Source: Bailinhaonella thermotolerans
GTDB lineage: Bacteria; Actinomycetota; Actinomycetes; Streptosporangiales; Streptosporangiaceae
DNA: 64,000 nt
Reading direction: 5' to 3'
NCBI RefSeq assembly: GCF_003594875.1
Contig: NZ_QZEY01000018.1
Span: 62,001 to 126,000, forward strand
Shown piece after piece: positions 45,216 to 54,142 of the stretch. The notes under the pieces were generated by a model. That model saw only the letters and a list, made by a program, of their open reading frames with translations, did not search any database and was not told the DNA's origin. The position numbers and the translations under genes are program-made. How positions within the stretch are numbered: the first letter of the stretch is position 1; each line of letters begins with the position of its first letter.

Positions 45216-46472
45216 CTACCTCACAGACTCGACGGGCAGCACCGCGAGCGCGCCCAGGAGGGCGATGACGATGCCGGAGACGAACAGGGCGGTGTAACCG
45301 CCCAGGCTGATGATCGCGGCGGCGATGAACGGCGAGGCGATCTGGGGGCCGGCGGCGGCGATGTTGAGGATGCCCATGTCCCGCGCCGCGTCCTTCTCGC
45401 TGGGCAGGACGAGCGTGACGAGCGCGGTGTCCACGGCCATGAACAGGCCGAAGGCCGAGCTGTGGATCGCCGAGTAGAGCAGGAACACCGGCCAGCTCGG
45501 CGCGGCGAGCAGCAGCGTGATCGAGACGCCGGTGAGCACGGCGGCCAGGAAGACGAAGGTCTTGCGCCGGTCGAACCGGTCCGACAGCGGGCCGCCGACC
45601 AGGGTGAAGACGATCGAGCAGACGGTGCCGACCAGCGTCGCCGTGGCGACCGCCTCCGGCGCCGTCATGCCCGAGGGCACCCCGATCCGGTCCTTCACGA
45701 TGAAGAACATGAAGCCCAGCAGCATGAAGTAGCTGAGCACCATCAGCGCGCGGCTGATGAACAGCCACCGGAAGTCGTGGTGGCCCAGCGCCGAGACGAA
45801 ACCGGCCAGGGACCCGCCGAGCCCGGTCTTCTCCCTCCTGACGACCTCGTACTCGCCGGGCCTGGGGTCGCGGGTGAGCGTCACCACGAGCACGGCGGCC
45901 GCCACGACGAGCGAGCCGAGGACGACGTGACCGAGCGAGCCGCCGACGAACCGCGCGGCGAGCTGGGTGCCCGCGATCGCGCCGAGCGAGGTGGCGATGC
46001 CGAACACGGCCGAGGCCGTGCCGCGCCGCTCGCGCGGGACCCGGTCCGGGATGATCGCGGTGAGGGCGGCCTGGAACAGGTTCATCATGGCCTGGGCCAG
46101 GGACCAGCCGATGAGGATCATGAGCAGGCCGGCGGCGTTCCCGAGCAGGGCGAGCGTCGCCAGCGCGGCGACCGAGCCGCCGATGAGCCAGGGGGCGCGG
46201 CGGCCCCACCGCGAGTGCGTGCGGTCGGACAGCATCCCGCCGATGGGGTTGAACAGGGTCGCGAAGATCGCGCTGATCCCGGAGACCATGCCCAGGTTGG
46301 CGACCTTGGCGGCGGGGTCCAGGGCCTCCACCTGCGCGGGGAGCAGGATGCCGCCGACGCCCATGTAGACCGAGAACATGGCGGTGTTCGCCACGAGCAG
46401 CAGGGACAGCAGCCGGGCCTGCCCGCCGCCGCGGGCGGGGGCGGTGGTCGCGGGGGTGGCCGTGGCGCTCAT
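45216..46472 (-). CDS. MFS transporter
   Basis: A 418-residue membrane protein with about 12 hydrophobic segments and the MFS loop signature GGMLSDRTHSRWGRRAPWLIGG between segments 2 and 3, repeated in weaker form as GGPLSDRFDRRKTFVFLAA in the second half. It may import a sugar-like compound, since a LacI regulator is divergently transcribed. The start at ATG 46472 has no ribosome site of its own; it overlaps the stop of a 13-codon leader ORF (46469-46510) that has a good one. Confidence 0.92.
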   Translation of the reverse strand: MSATATPATTAPARGGGQARLLSLLLVANTAMFSVYMGVGGILLPAQVEALDPAAKVANLGMVSGISAIFATLFNPIGGMLSDRTHSRWGRRAPWLIGGSVAALATLALLGNAAGLLMILIGWSLAQAMMNLFQAALTAIIPDRVPRERRGTASAVFGIATSLGAIAGTQLAARFVGGSLGHVVLGSLVVAAAVLVVTLTRDPRPGEYEVVRREKTGLGGSLAGFVSALGHHDFRWLFISRALMVLSYFMLLGFMFFIVKDRIGVPSGMTAPEAVATATLVGTVCSIVFTLVGGPLSDRFDRRKTFVFLAAVLTGVSITLLLAAPSWPVFLLYSAIHSSAFGLFMAVDTALVTLVLPSEKDAARDMGILNIAAAGPQIASPFIAAAIISLGGYTALFVSGIVIALLGALAVLPVESVR

Positions 46473-46510
46473 GCGGCGGCCGCCGGGGGGAGGGGGCGGA
46501 GGTCCGTCAT
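46469..46510 (-). CDS. 13-codon leader ORF upstream of the MFS gene
   Basis: ATG 46510, preceded by AAGGAG, reads MTDLRPLPPAAAA and its TGA overlaps the MFS ATG. Because the MFS gene lacks its own ribosome site, translation probably passes through this peptide. The PLPP segment could slow ribosomes. Not proven. Confidence 0.5.
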   Translation of the reverse strand: MTDLRPLPPAAAA

Positions 46511-46656
46511 GGAGGGCTCCTTCGTGGTCGTGGAATCCGCCGCGATGGGGGCCTTCGCGGCGCGGGGGAGCGGGGGACCGCCGAGGTGGGTCCGCACCTC
46601 GGAAGCGCGGCGGGGCAGGGCTTCGTGGACCGCTCCCACCGCGCTCAACCACGTGG

Positions 46657-46668
46657 TTATACGTATAA
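46657..46668. promoter_or_regulatory. Palindromic TTATACGTATAA, candidate LacI operator
   Basis: A perfect 12-bp AT-rich palindrome with the central CG typical of LacI-family operators, in a GC-rich divergent gap between the MFS and LacI genes, 57 bases before the LacI start. Confidence 0.75.
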
Positions 46669-46725
46669 GCATGTGTAGCATCGTTCCGATCGGCTGGACA
46701 AGACACGGATCGGACACGGGAGCAG

Positions 46726-47751
46726 ATGACCGACACCCCCACCCGCCCCGCGACCAGCGTCGACGTGGCGAGGCTCGCCGGGGTGTCCCAGGCGACCGTG
46801 TCGTATGTCCTCAACGACCGCCCCGGCGCGCGCGTCGGCGAGGAGACCCGCAGGCGCGTGCGCGAGGCCGCCGAAACCCTCGGCTACGTCCCCCACGCCA
46901 GCGCCCGCTCCCTGCGCACCGGCCGCAGCGGGCTGGTCCTGCTGGCCCTGTCGGTCGCGCCCACCGGCCGCCTGGTCGCCGGCATCCTCGACGACCTGGA
47001 GGCCGCCTTCCGCGAGCGCGGCTACACCCTGGTCCAGTACGGCGAACGCCGCCTGCGGGGCGTGACCGCCGCCCGCGCGTGGGCCGAGCTGCGCCCGGTC
47101 GCGGTGATCGCCGAGACGTACCGGCTGACCGAGGCCGCGGTGCGGCTGCTCAGGTCCTCCGGCGTCCGGGCCGTGGTCGGCTTCGGCGAGGGCCCCTCAC
47201 CGCTGGTCGCCACCAGCGTGATCGACCACGCCGAGATCGGGTCCCTGGCCGCCGGGCACCTGCACGACCGGGGCCGGCGCAGGCTGGCCGCGATCGTGCC
47301 GAAGGAGGAGGGCCTGCGCAAGATGGGCCTTGGCCGCCTGCGCGGGGCCGAACGCGCGGCGGAGGCCCGCGGCCTCACCGTGGAACGGGTGGACCTGGCC
47401 TTCGACGAGGACGAGGCCGCCGCCGCGGTGGCCGCGTGGCGGTCCCGCGACCCGGGGGAGCGCCCCGACGGGGTGTTCGCCTACAACGACGACTACGCCA
47501 TGCTCCTGATGAGCGCCCTGCTCGACGCCGGCGTCGCCGTGCCCGGGGACGTGGCCCTCGCCGGCTGCGACGACCTGCCGCAGGCCCGGTTCACGCGGCC
47601 CCGCCTGACCAGCGTCCGCGTCGAGTCCCCGCCGCCGGACGCCGGCCTGGTCGCCGCCGTGGACGCCGCGATCCGCCAGGAGCGCCCGCTGAACCCCGGC
47701 GAGGTCCTGAGCCGCGTCCAGTGCGCCCTGATCGCGCGCGACTCGTCCTGA
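46726..47751 (+). CDS. LacI family transcriptional regulator
   Basis: A 341-residue repressor with the LacI helix-turn-helix and hinge at the N-terminus (TSVDVARLAGVSQATVSYVLNDRPGARVGEETRRRVREAAETLGYVPHASARSL, about 10-62) and a periplasmic-binding-like sensor domain (SGLVLLALSVAPTGRLVAGIL … PDGVFAYNDDYAMLLMSALLDAGVAVPGDVALAGCDDLPQARFTRPRLTSV). It is divergent from the MFS-hydrolase operon across the TTATACGTATAA palindrome, so it most likely controls that operon. The ligand is unknown, probably a sugar or glycoside by family habit. Confidence 0.95.
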   Translation: MTDTPTRPATSVDVARLAGVSQATVSYVLNDRPGARVGEETRRRVREAAETLGYVPHASARSLRTGRSGLVLLALSVAPTGRLVAGILDDLEAAFRERGYTLVQYGERRLRGVTAARAWAELRPVAVIAETYRLTEAAVRLLRSSGVRAVVGFGEGPSPLVATSVIDHAEIGSLAAGHLHDRGRRRLAAIVPKEEGLRKMGLGRLRGAERAAEARGLTVERVDLAFDEDEAAAAVAAWRSRDPGERPDGVFAYNDDYAMLLMSALLDAGVAVPGDVALAGCDDLPQARFTRPRLTSVRVESPPPDAGLVAAVDAAIRQERPLNPGEVLSRVQCALIARDSS

Positions 47752-47772
47752 CCCCTCCGGCCGCCCGGTCCC

Positions 47773-48537
47773 TCAGCGGTCCACGGCGGTCGCGCCGCCG
47801 TCCACGACCAGGTGCGTCCCGGTCACGAACGACGCCTCGTCGCTCAGCAGGAACCGCACGGCCGCCGCGATCTCCTCGGGCCGGCCCAGCCGCCCGAACG
47901 GCGACTTCTTCTCGAACGCGGCGAGGTACCCCGCGTCCCCGCCGGTCGCGTTCGTCAGCAGCGGCGTGTCGATGTACCCCGGGCACACCGCGTTGACCCG
48001 GATCCCGTCCGGGGCCAGCTCGTGCGCCGCCGACCGGGTCAGTCCCAGCATCCCGGCCTTCGACGAGCAGTACGCCGGGATGAACGCCTGCCCGACCAGC
48101 CCCTCCACCGAGGAGATCCCCACCACCGCCGACCCCGGCCCGGCCTCCCGCAGGTACGGCAGCAGCGCCCGGATCAGCATCGCGTGCGCCCGGAGGTTGA
48201 CGTCGAGCACGGCGTCCCAGGCCTCGTCGGTGACGTCCGCGACCGCCCTGGGCCCGGCGATCCCGGCCGCGTGGACCAGCCCGCCGACGGGTCCCAGGGC
48301 CTCGCGGGACCGGGCGGCCGCCGTGCCGAGGGACGCGGTGTCGCGCACGTCCACGGCCAGGCCGATCGCGGGGACGCCCAGCCCGGCGGCGGTCTTCTCC
48401 GCGCCGGCCCCGTCCAGGTCCCACACCGCGACCGGGCGGCCGGCCTCGGCGAGGGCGCGGGCGCAGGCCCGGCCGATCCCGGAGGCGCCGCCGGTGACCA
48501 CCACCCCGGTCGCCGGAGAGAGTCGGGGCACGGACAT
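47773..48537 (-). CDS. SDR-family NAD(P)-dependent oxidoreductase
   Basis: A 254-residue classical short-chain dehydrogenase: GVVVTGGASGIGRACARALAEAG with the cofactor glycine motif (about 11-33), HAAGIAG in place of NNAG (about 88), catalytic Ser in VVGISSVEGLVGQ (about 137), and Tyr-Lys in AYCSSKAGMLGLTRSAA (about 155-159). The end FLLSDEASFVTGTHLVVDGG is typical. AAGGAGG lies nine bases before ATG 48537. It is divergent from another SDR gene. The substrate is unknown. Confidence 0.92.
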   Translation of the reverse strand: MSVPRLSPATGVVVTGGASGIGRACARALAEAGRPVAVWDLDGAGAEKTAAGLGVPAIGLAVDVRDTASLGTAAARSREALGPVGGLVHAAGIAGPRAVADVTDEAWDAVLDVNLRAHAMLIRALLPYLREAGPGSAVVGISSVEGLVGQAFIPAYCSSKAGMLGLTRSAAHELAPDGIRVNAVCPGYIDTPLLTNATGGDAGYLAAFEKKSPFGRLGRPEEIAAAVRFLLSDEASFVTGTHLVVDGGATAVDR

Positions 48538-48581
48538 CGCGCGACCTCCTTCGGGCGATCTAGGCTAAGCATCGGGACAAG

Positions 48582-48591
48582 CGAGCGCTCG
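48582..48591. promoter_or_regulatory. CGAGCGCTCG palindrome between the two SDR genes
   Basis: A 10-bp perfect palindrome 17 bases before the rightward SDR start. AGCGAGCGCTCG-type sites are common targets of TetR regulators in actinomycetes; no TetR gene is nearby. Confidence 0.5.
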
Positions 48592-48607
48592 GTCAAGGTG
48601 GTGGCTC

Positions 48608-49447
48608 ATGAAGGAGCTCGGCGGCGGGGTCGCGGTGGTCACCGGGGGCGGCAGCGGGATCGGCCGGGCGCTGGCCCTGCGGTTCGCGCGGGAGGGCATG
48701 TCGCTCGTGCTGGCGGACGTGGAGGAGGGGCCGCTCGCCGAGACCTCCGCCCTGGCCGCCCGGGCGGGTGCGGCCACCGTCCTCACGCAGGTCACCGACG
48801 TGAGCGACGCGGCGGCCGTCCGGCACCTGGCGGACCGGGCGTTCGGGGAGCTGCGCGCGGTGCACGTGCTGTGCAACAACGCGGGCGTCTTCACCGGCGG
48901 CCACATGTGGACGCGCGGCGAGGAGGACTTCGCCTGGGCGCTCGGCGTGAACCTGTGGGGCGTGCTGCACGGGATCCGCTCGTTCGTGCCGCGCATGATC
49001 GAGCAGGACACCGAGGGGCACATCGTCAACACGATCTCGATCGCCGGGCTGTTCGCGACGCCGTACGCCGGGCCGTACTGCGTCTCGAAGTTCGCGGCGC
49101 TGGCCGCCACCCAGAGCCTCGCGCACGACCTGGCCTTCGTCGGGTCCAAGCTCAAGGTCAGCGCGCTGTGCCCGGCCGGGGTGCGCACGCGCATCCACGA
49201 GGCCGGGCGCAACCGGCCCGAGGACCTCGCGGGCGCGGGCCCCACCGAGGACTCCGCCGTCGCGGGGGAGCTGATCGACCGGATCGTCGAGAAGGGCGTG
49301 GATCCGGCGCACGTGGCGGACCTGGTGGTGGAGGGCATCCGGGAGGAGCGCTTCCTCATCCTCACCCACCCCGAGACACGGGCCCTGCTGGCCGAGCAGG
49401 CCCGCGCCCTGGCCGACGGCGGACTCCCGCCCCTGCCCCCGTTCTGA
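48608..49447 (+). CDS. SDR-family NAD(P)-dependent oxidoreductase
   Basis: A 279-residue SDR with GGGVAVVTGGGSGIGRALALRFAREGM (cofactor motif), CNNAGVFTGG (about 91), catalytic Ser in NTISIAGLFATPYAG (about 142) and Tyr-Lys in GPYCVSKFAALAATQSLA (about 157-161). It is longer than the neighbouring SDR and has an extended C-terminal part (ILTHPETRALLAEQARALADGG) seen in a group of actinobacterial SDRs. The start is ATG 48608. It is divergent from the SDR at 48537 over a small palindrome. The substrate is unknown. Confidence 0.92.
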   Translation: MKELGGGVAVVTGGGSGIGRALALRFAREGMSLVLADVEEGPLAETSALAARAGAATVLTQVTDVSDAAAVRHLADRAFGELRAVHVLCNNAGVFTGGHMWTRGEEDFAWALGVNLWGVLHGIRSFVPRMIEQDTEGHIVNTISIAGLFATPYAGPYCVSKFAALAATQSLAHDLAFVGSKLKVSALCPAGVRTRIHEAGRNRPEDLAGAGPTEDSAVAGELIDRIVEKGVDPAHVADLVVEGIREERFLILTHPETRALLAEQARALADGGLPPLPPF

Positions 49448-49480
49448 GCCGGGCCCCGCCCCGGCGTCCTGGGCACGGCC

Positions 49481-50611
49481 TCAGGCGATCCTCGCCAGGT
49501 GGTACGTCGTCCGCGACCTCGGCTGCGGGTCACCGGCGCGGTCGGCCACGCCCCACAGCAGGTGGCCGCCCGCCGCGAGCACGAACGACGTGGCCTTCGG
49601 CAGGCGGGTGAGCACGCGGGTGCGGGTGTCCAGCACCGCCCCGCCGGTCTCGGCCTGCCAGGCGACCAGCGGCCCGTCGGCGGACATCGTCAGCGCGGGC
49701 TCCTCCGGCAGCTCCAGCCGGGACCCGTCGCCCAGCCGCACGATCACGCCCTCGCCCGGGCACCAGGCCAGCACGTCCCCGGCGGCCGCGAACGCCGTGA
49801 CGTACTCCGCGAGCACCTCGCGCCGGCGCCCCTCCGCCGAGAACCGCACCAGCCGGTCGCCCGCCACCGCCACCACGTCCCGGCCGTACGGCTGCGCGGC
49901 CCCCGTCTTCGCCCGCCACACCTTCGGAGCGGAGTCGCCGGGCCGCATGACCATCGCCGACCGGGAGCCGCCCCGGGACGCCGACCAGCGGAGCCGCCCG
50001 TCCGCGAGGCTCAGGTCCCCGGCCTCGGCGACCGGCGTCCCGCTCCGCGCCGCGACGCGGGTACGGCCCGAGGCCCGGTCGTGCACCATGAGCCGCCAGC
50101 CCGCGGCCTCGCCCTGCGCCGCCGAGTCCAGCCAGGCCACGTGGCGCGCGTCGGCCACGCCGGAGTACGACTGCCGGGTCTTCAGCGCGCCGCCCGACCC
50201 GTCCTGGAACCTGGAGAGCACGGTGGCCGCGCCGGTCCCGGGGTCCACCAGGGCGACCGCCGAGCCGACACCGCGCGCGTCCAGCAGCGAGGCGAGGACC
50301 TTCCCGTCCGGCGTGAGCCCGATCGGCGCGATGGCCGGGCCGGGCCCGATCGAGCTGTGGAACCTTAGCGGCCTCATTCCGGGCAGGCCCTCCCGGACCG
50401 ACGTGACGGTCCTGATCCGCCCCGGCGCGGCGGGCGAGGTCCCCGGCCGGGGTGCGGCCGGTCCGGACCTCCCGGGGCTCGCGCCGCCTCCCGGGGCGGA
50501 GGGCTTCCCGGCGGAGCCCGGCCCGGTCGCGCCCTGCGACGCGCCGCAGCCGGCGGCCGCCCCGAGGAGGAGGGCGAGAGCCGTACGCCTGCCGACGGCG
50601 CGGGCGGTCAC
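49481..50611 (-). CDS. Lipoprotein, predicted beta-propeller-like, function unknown
   Basis: A 376-residue protein with a lipoprotein signal: [16 protein letters not shown] (lipobox AAGC near residue 22), then a Ser/Gly/Pro spacer to about 70. The mature part has repeated blade-like pieces such as [66 protein letters not shown] and [37 protein letters not shown] 50611 is preceded by GGGGA; the open frame extends upstream without signal-like character. It is transcribed away from guaA. No function can be given. Confidence 0.75.
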   Translation of the reverse strand: MTARAVGRRTALALLLGAAAGCGASQGATGPGSAGKPSAPGGGASPGRSGPAAPRPGTSPAAPGRIRTVTSVREGLPGMRPLRFHSSIGPGPAIAPIGLTPDGKVLASLLDARGVGSAVALVDPGTGAATVLSRFQDGSGGALKTRQSYSGVADARHVAWLDSAAQGEAAGWRLMVHDRASGRTRVAARSGTPVAEAGDLSLADGRLRWSASRGGSRSAMVMRPGDSAPKVWRAKTGAAQPYGRDVVAVAGDRLVRFSAEGRRREVLAEYVTAFAAAGDVLAWCPGEGVIVRLGDGSRLELPEEPALTMSADGPLVAWQAETGGAVLDTRTRVLTRLPKATSFVLAAGGHLLWGVADRAGDPQPRSRTTYHLARIA

Positions 50612-50823
50612 GGCCGGGTCCCCGGCAGCGCGCGGAGCCGCCGCCCGCCGTACGGCGGCGCGAGGGGCGGAAGCGGCGTAAGGGGCAGAAGGGATGGAAG
50701 GGGCGGAGGCGTCACCGGGGGAATGGGAGGAGCGGCCGGACGGAGGTGAGAGGGCAGGCCATAGACTGGGGAAACTCCGTTCACACCCGGTGCGTGGCAC
50801 CTTGTTTGGGGGTCTGGATACCG

Positions 50824-52377
50824 TTGTCCGAGTTCGACACCGTCCTCGTCGTAGATTTCGGTGCGCAGTACGCTCAGCTCATTGCCCGCCGGGTGCGTGA
50901 ATGCCATGTCTACTCCGAGATCGTGCCCTCCACGATGCCGGTCGAGGAGATGCTGGCCAAGAAGCCGAAGGCGATCATTCTCTCGGGCGGGCCGTCCTCG
51001 GTCTACGCCGAGGGGGCGCCGAAGGTGCCGGACGGCCTGTTCGAGACCGGGGTGCCGACCTTCGGGATCTGCTACGGCTTCCAGGCGATGGCCCAGACGC
51101 TCGGCGGCACCGTCGCGCGCACGGGGCTGGCGGAGTTCGGCGGCACGCCGCTGGCCGTGGTCTCCGAGGGCGTCCTGTTCGACGGGCTGCCCGAGCGACA
51201 GTCGGTCTGGATGTCCCACGGCGACTCCGTGACGGCCGCGCCCGACGGCTTCCGCGTCACCGCCTCGACCGAGGCCACCCCGGTCGCCGCGTTCGAGAAC
51301 CCCGACCGGGGGCTGTACGGCGTCCAGTTCCACCCCGAGGTGCTCCACAGCGAGCACGGCCAGGCGGTGCTGCGCCACTTCCTGTACGAGGGCGCGGGCT
51401 GCCGGCCGTCGTGGACCATGCTCAACATCGTCGAGGACGCCGTCGAGGCCGTGCGCCGGCAGGTCGGCCCGAACGGCCGCGCGATCTGCGGGCTGTCGGG
51501 CGGCGTGGACTCGGCGGTGGCCGCCGCGATGGTGCAGCGGGCCATCGGCGACCGGCTGACGTGCGTGTTCGTGGACCACGGGCTGCTGCGCAAGGGCGAG
51601 GCCGAGCAGGTCGAGAAGGACTTCGTGGCCGCCACCGGCGTGGACCTGCACGTCGTGGACGCCGCGGAGCGCTTCCTGTCCGCGCTGGCCGGGGTGACCG
51701 ACCCCGAGGAGAAGCGCAAGATCATCGGTCGCGAGTTCATCCGGGTCTTCGAGGAGGCCCAGCGCGAGATCATGGCCGAGGGCCCGGTGGAGTTCCTCGT
51801 CCAGGGCACGTTGTACCCCGACGTGGTGGAGTCCGGGGGCGGCACCGGCACCGCCAACATCAAGTCGCACCACAACGTGGGCGGCCTGCCCGAGGACATG
51901 AAGTTCGAGCTGGTCGAGCCGCTGCGCACGCTGTTCAAGGACGAGGTGCGCCAGGCCGGCGAGGAGCTCGGCCTGCCCCCCGCGATGGTGTGGCGGCAGC
52001 CGTTCCCGGGTCCCGGCCTGGGCATCCGCATCGTCGGCGAGGTGACCAAGGAGCGGCTGGACATCCTGCGCGAGGCCGACGCGATCGCCCGTGAGGAGCT
52101 GTCGCGCGCCGGGCTCGACCGCGAGATCTGGCAGTGCCCGGTGGTGCTGCTGGCCGACGTGCGGTCGGTGGGCGTGCAGGGCGACGAGCGCACCTACGGC
52201 CACCCGGTCGTGCTGCGCCCGGTCTCCTCCGAGGACGCCATGACCGCCGACTGGTCCCGGGTGCCCTACGACGTGCTCGCCCGCATCTCCACGCGCATCA
52301 CCAACGAGGTGCGCGAGGTCAACCGGGTCGTCCTCGACCTGACGAGCAAGCCGCCGGCCACCATCGAGTGGGAGTGA
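50824..52377 (+). CDS. guaA: GMP synthase (glutamine-hydrolysing)
   Basis: A 517-residue bifunctional enzyme. The glutamine amidotransferase half (about 1-195) has [32 protein letters not shown], the nucleophile Cys in [12 protein letters not shown] (about 82) and the His-Glu of [13 protein letters not shown]. The ATP-pyrophosphatase half has the PP-loop [16 protein letters not shown] (about 221) and ends with [23 protein letters not shown]. It converts XMP to GMP. TTG 50824 gives an N-terminus ([12 protein letters not shown]) matching relatives; no other start fits. An intrinsic terminator follows at 52433. The 3' end of guaA is a known island integration site. Confidence 0.97.
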   Translation: MSEFDTVLVVDFGAQYAQLIARRVRECHVYSEIVPSTMPVEEMLAKKPKAIILSGGPSSVYAEGAPKVPDGLFETGVPTFGICYGFQAMAQTLGGTVARTGLAEFGGTPLAVVSEGVLFDGLPERQSVWMSHGDSVTAAPDGFRVTASTEATPVAAFENPDRGLYGVQFHPEVLHSEHGQAVLRHFLYEGAGCRPSWTMLNIVEDAVEAVRRQVGPNGRAICGLSGGVDSAVAAAMVQRAIGDRLTCVFVDHGLLRKGEAEQVEKDFVAATGVDLHVVDAAERFLSALAGVTDPEEKRKIIGREFIRVFEEAQREIMAEGPVEFLVQGTLYPDVVESGGGTGTANIKSHHNVGGLPEDMKFELVEPLRTLFKDEVRQAGEELGLPPAMVWRQPFPGPGLGIRIVGEVTKERLDILREADAIAREELSRAGLDREIWQCPVVLLADVRSVGVQGDERTYGHPVVLRPVSSEDAMTADWSRVPYDVLARISTRITNEVREVNRVVLDLTSKPPATIEWE

Positions 52378-52432
52378 CCCCGTGAGGGTGAGCCCGGGCG
52401 GCGCGCGGGAGTAATCACGCAAATCCAGGCAT

Positions 52433-52483
52433 AGAGGGGCGAATGGCACATGAGGTGCTATTCGCCCCTCTTCTTTGTCTTTT
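52433..52483 (+). terminator. Intrinsic terminator of guaA
   Basis: AGAGGGGCGAAT (52433-52444) pairs with ATTCGCCCCTCT (52460-52471), with an inner GCAC/GTGC arm, followed by the T-rich tail TCTTTGTCTTTT. It is a strong terminator in a locally AT-richer stretch. Confidence 0.93.
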
Positions 52484-52543
52484 ATTGGTTGATTGCTTGA
52501 TTTCGCTTGACGCTGTCCTACTTGATAGCAAGCATCGGGAGAT

Positions 52544-53476
52544 ATGGGGAGTCGCACGGGCCGCAGGCGGAGCACCAGTGGGCGCGATCTGGTCGCCTAC
52601 TGGGAGAACGCCGCCGACCTGGGCATCGTGCCGGAGAACACCGCCGTCTCCCTGCGGTCGGCCTGCCTGCGGGTGCTCGCCGTCTACCCCGACTGGGAGA
52701 CGATCGACGTCACCCGGCTCGACGTCGAGGGCGCGCTGCGGGCCTTCACCCGCGCCAAGGAGCGCACGCTGAGCCAGAGCACCCTCCAGGCGTACCGCTC
52801 CCGGTTCCGGCGGGCGGTCGAGGGGTTCCTCTGGGAGGCCCGCGGCCTGAGCGAGTGGGGCCGCACCCCGCCCGAGGCCGGCGGGCCCGCGGACCCGGAC
52901 GACGCGGACGACCCGGACGACGCGGGCGGCCCGGAGGACCTGGACGACCAGGACGGCCAGGACGCTCATGACGAGGCGGGCGACCCGGACTCCGGGGACG
53001 CCGGCGGCGACCGGGACGGCCGCGAGGGCGACGAGTCCGCCGAGAGCGTGGTCGAGTACGTCGCGCCGCCCCGCGCGAGCCGCGCGGCCGCCTACGCCGG
53101 GGGCGGCGCCCGCGCCCGCGCGCAACTGGACGTCGTGAAGTACGACCTGCCCCTGGCCGGCGGCCGTCTTGCCCGCCTCGTGCTCCCGGTGGACCTGACC
53201 GCCGCCGACGTCGAGCGGCTCTACGCCTTCCTGCGCACGCTCCCGCTCCCGGACCCCGCGCCGCCCGTCCCCGTCCCCGCCCCGGCCGTCCCGGCCGTCA
53301 GCCCACCGTCCGCCCCGTCCCCGGGCCCGTCCCCGGGCCACGTGGCCCACGGAGCCCACGCCGGTACGGCGGGCCGGGGGCGCGACGCCGTTCCCCGGGA
53401 GGACGCGCCGCGTGCGCGCGGGCGTGACGCCGTACCGGATGAGGAGGAGAGTCCGCTCCGGGAGACGGGCACGTGA
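52544..53476 (+). CDS. Integrase-type SAM-like domain protein with acidic linker, unknown function
   Basis: A 310-residue protein. Residues about 15-100 (GRDLVAYWENAADLGIVPENTAVSLRSACLRVLAVYPDW … LDVEGALRAFTRAKERTLSQSTLQAYRSRFRRAVEGFLWEA) look like the core-binding SAM-like domain of tyrosine recombinases, but no catalytic domain with the R-H-R-Y residues follows. A very acidic stretch (about 112-170, PDDADDPDDAGGPEDLDD and more) leads to a second ordered piece (VVKYDLPLAGGRLARLVLPVDLTAADVERLYAFLRTLP, about 200-237) and a Pro-rich end. It overlaps the DUF3800-like gene (GTGA at 53473). Probably a DNA-binding partner; function unknown. Confidence 0.72.
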   Translation: MGSRTGRRRSTSGRDLVAYWENAADLGIVPENTAVSLRSACLRVLAVYPDWETIDVTRLDVEGALRAFTRAKERTLSQSTLQAYRSRFRRAVEGFLWEARGLSEWGRTPPEAGGPADPDDADDPDDAGGPEDLDDQDGQDAHDEAGDPDSGDAGGDRDGREGDESAESVVEYVAPPRASRAAAYAGGGARARAQLDVVKYDLPLAGGRLARLVLPVDLTAADVERLYAFLRTLPLPDPAPPVPVPAPAVPAVSPPSAPSPGPSPGHVAHGAHAGTAGRGRDAVPREDAPRARGRDAVPDEEESPLRETGT

Positions 53477-54072
53477 CTCGGGTCGCCTACGTCGATGAGT
53501 CGATCCACGACCGGCACGGGCTCTACGTGGTCGCGGGCGTGGTCGCGGAGCCACGGCTGAGCGCGGTCGTGCAGCGGGAGCTGTCGGCGGCGGCGCCCTT
53601 CCCCGGCGGTCCGCACTGGCACGCCGAGCGGGCCCAGGTGCGCTGGCGGCTGGTGCGGGCGATCGCCGAGCTGCCGGTGCGGGCCTCGGTCCACGCCGCC
53701 CGGTTCCCCGAGCCCAAGGCCAAGGAGGCGGCGCGCGCCCGCGCGATGGAACGGCTGGTGCGCGGGCTGGAGCCGGAGGTGGGCGGGCTGGTGCTGCACA
53801 CGCGCGAGGCGGCGCAGAACAAGCTCGACCGGCGGCTGCTGCGCGCGCTGGCCGGCCGGGCCCCGCGGTTCAGGTACGACCACCAGACCTCGGACAAGGA
53901 GCCGCTGATCTGGCTGCCGGACATCGTGGCCGGGGCCGCCGCCGCGCACCTGATCGACCCGGTCCCCGCGTACCTGCGGGTGCTCGCGCCCGTGCTCGCC
54001 GTACTGGAGGTAGAAGAAACCCCCACCGAGGCGGAGAACTTCACCCGATGGGGGAGAGATTTGGGCGCGTAG
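53473..54072 (+). CDS. DUF3800-like (RNase-H-fold) protein
   Basis: A 199-residue protein opening TRVAYVDESIHDRHGLYVVAGVV, the YxDES start of DUF3800 and related RNase-H-like proteins, and later carrying DHQTSDKEPLIWLPDIVAGAAAAHL, whose DIVAGA segment is the second conserved acidic motif. Conserved acids at D8, E9 and the Asp of DIVAGA could bind metal. DUF3800 proteins are found near mobile elements and defence genes but have no settled activity. The start is GTG 53473, coupled to the SAM-like protein gene. Family membership is judged from motifs only. Confidence 0.75.
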   Translation: MTRVAYVDESIHDRHGLYVVAGVVAEPRLSAVVQRELSAAAPFPGGPHWHAERAQVRWRLVRAIAELPVRASVHAARFPEPKAKEAARARAMERLVRGLEPEVGGLVLHTREAAQNKLDRRLLRALAGRAPRFRYDHQTSDKEPLIWLPDIVAGAAAAHLIDPVPAYLRVLAPVLAVLEVEETPTEAENFTRWGRDLGA

Positions 54073-54112
54073 GCCGGGCGCCCGTCGTCCGGCGGGAAAC
54101 CCGGCCCCGCTT

Positions 54113-54133
54113 CCCGGGCCGAAAAGGCCCGGG
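54113..54133. terminator. Hairpin between convergent genes
   Basis: CCCGGGCC (54113-54120) and GGCCCGGG (54126-54133) form a perfect stem around GAAAA, between the convergent DUF3800-like and deacetylase genes. It could stop transcription both ways. Confidence 0.75.
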
Positions 54134-54142
54134 CGATCCGGA

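Noticed and set aside
52378-54142. Complete genomic island with attachment sites at guaA
   Set aside because: No second copy of the guaA 3' end could be found by eye downstream and no catalytic recombinase is present, so only a remnant or domesticated module can be claimed.
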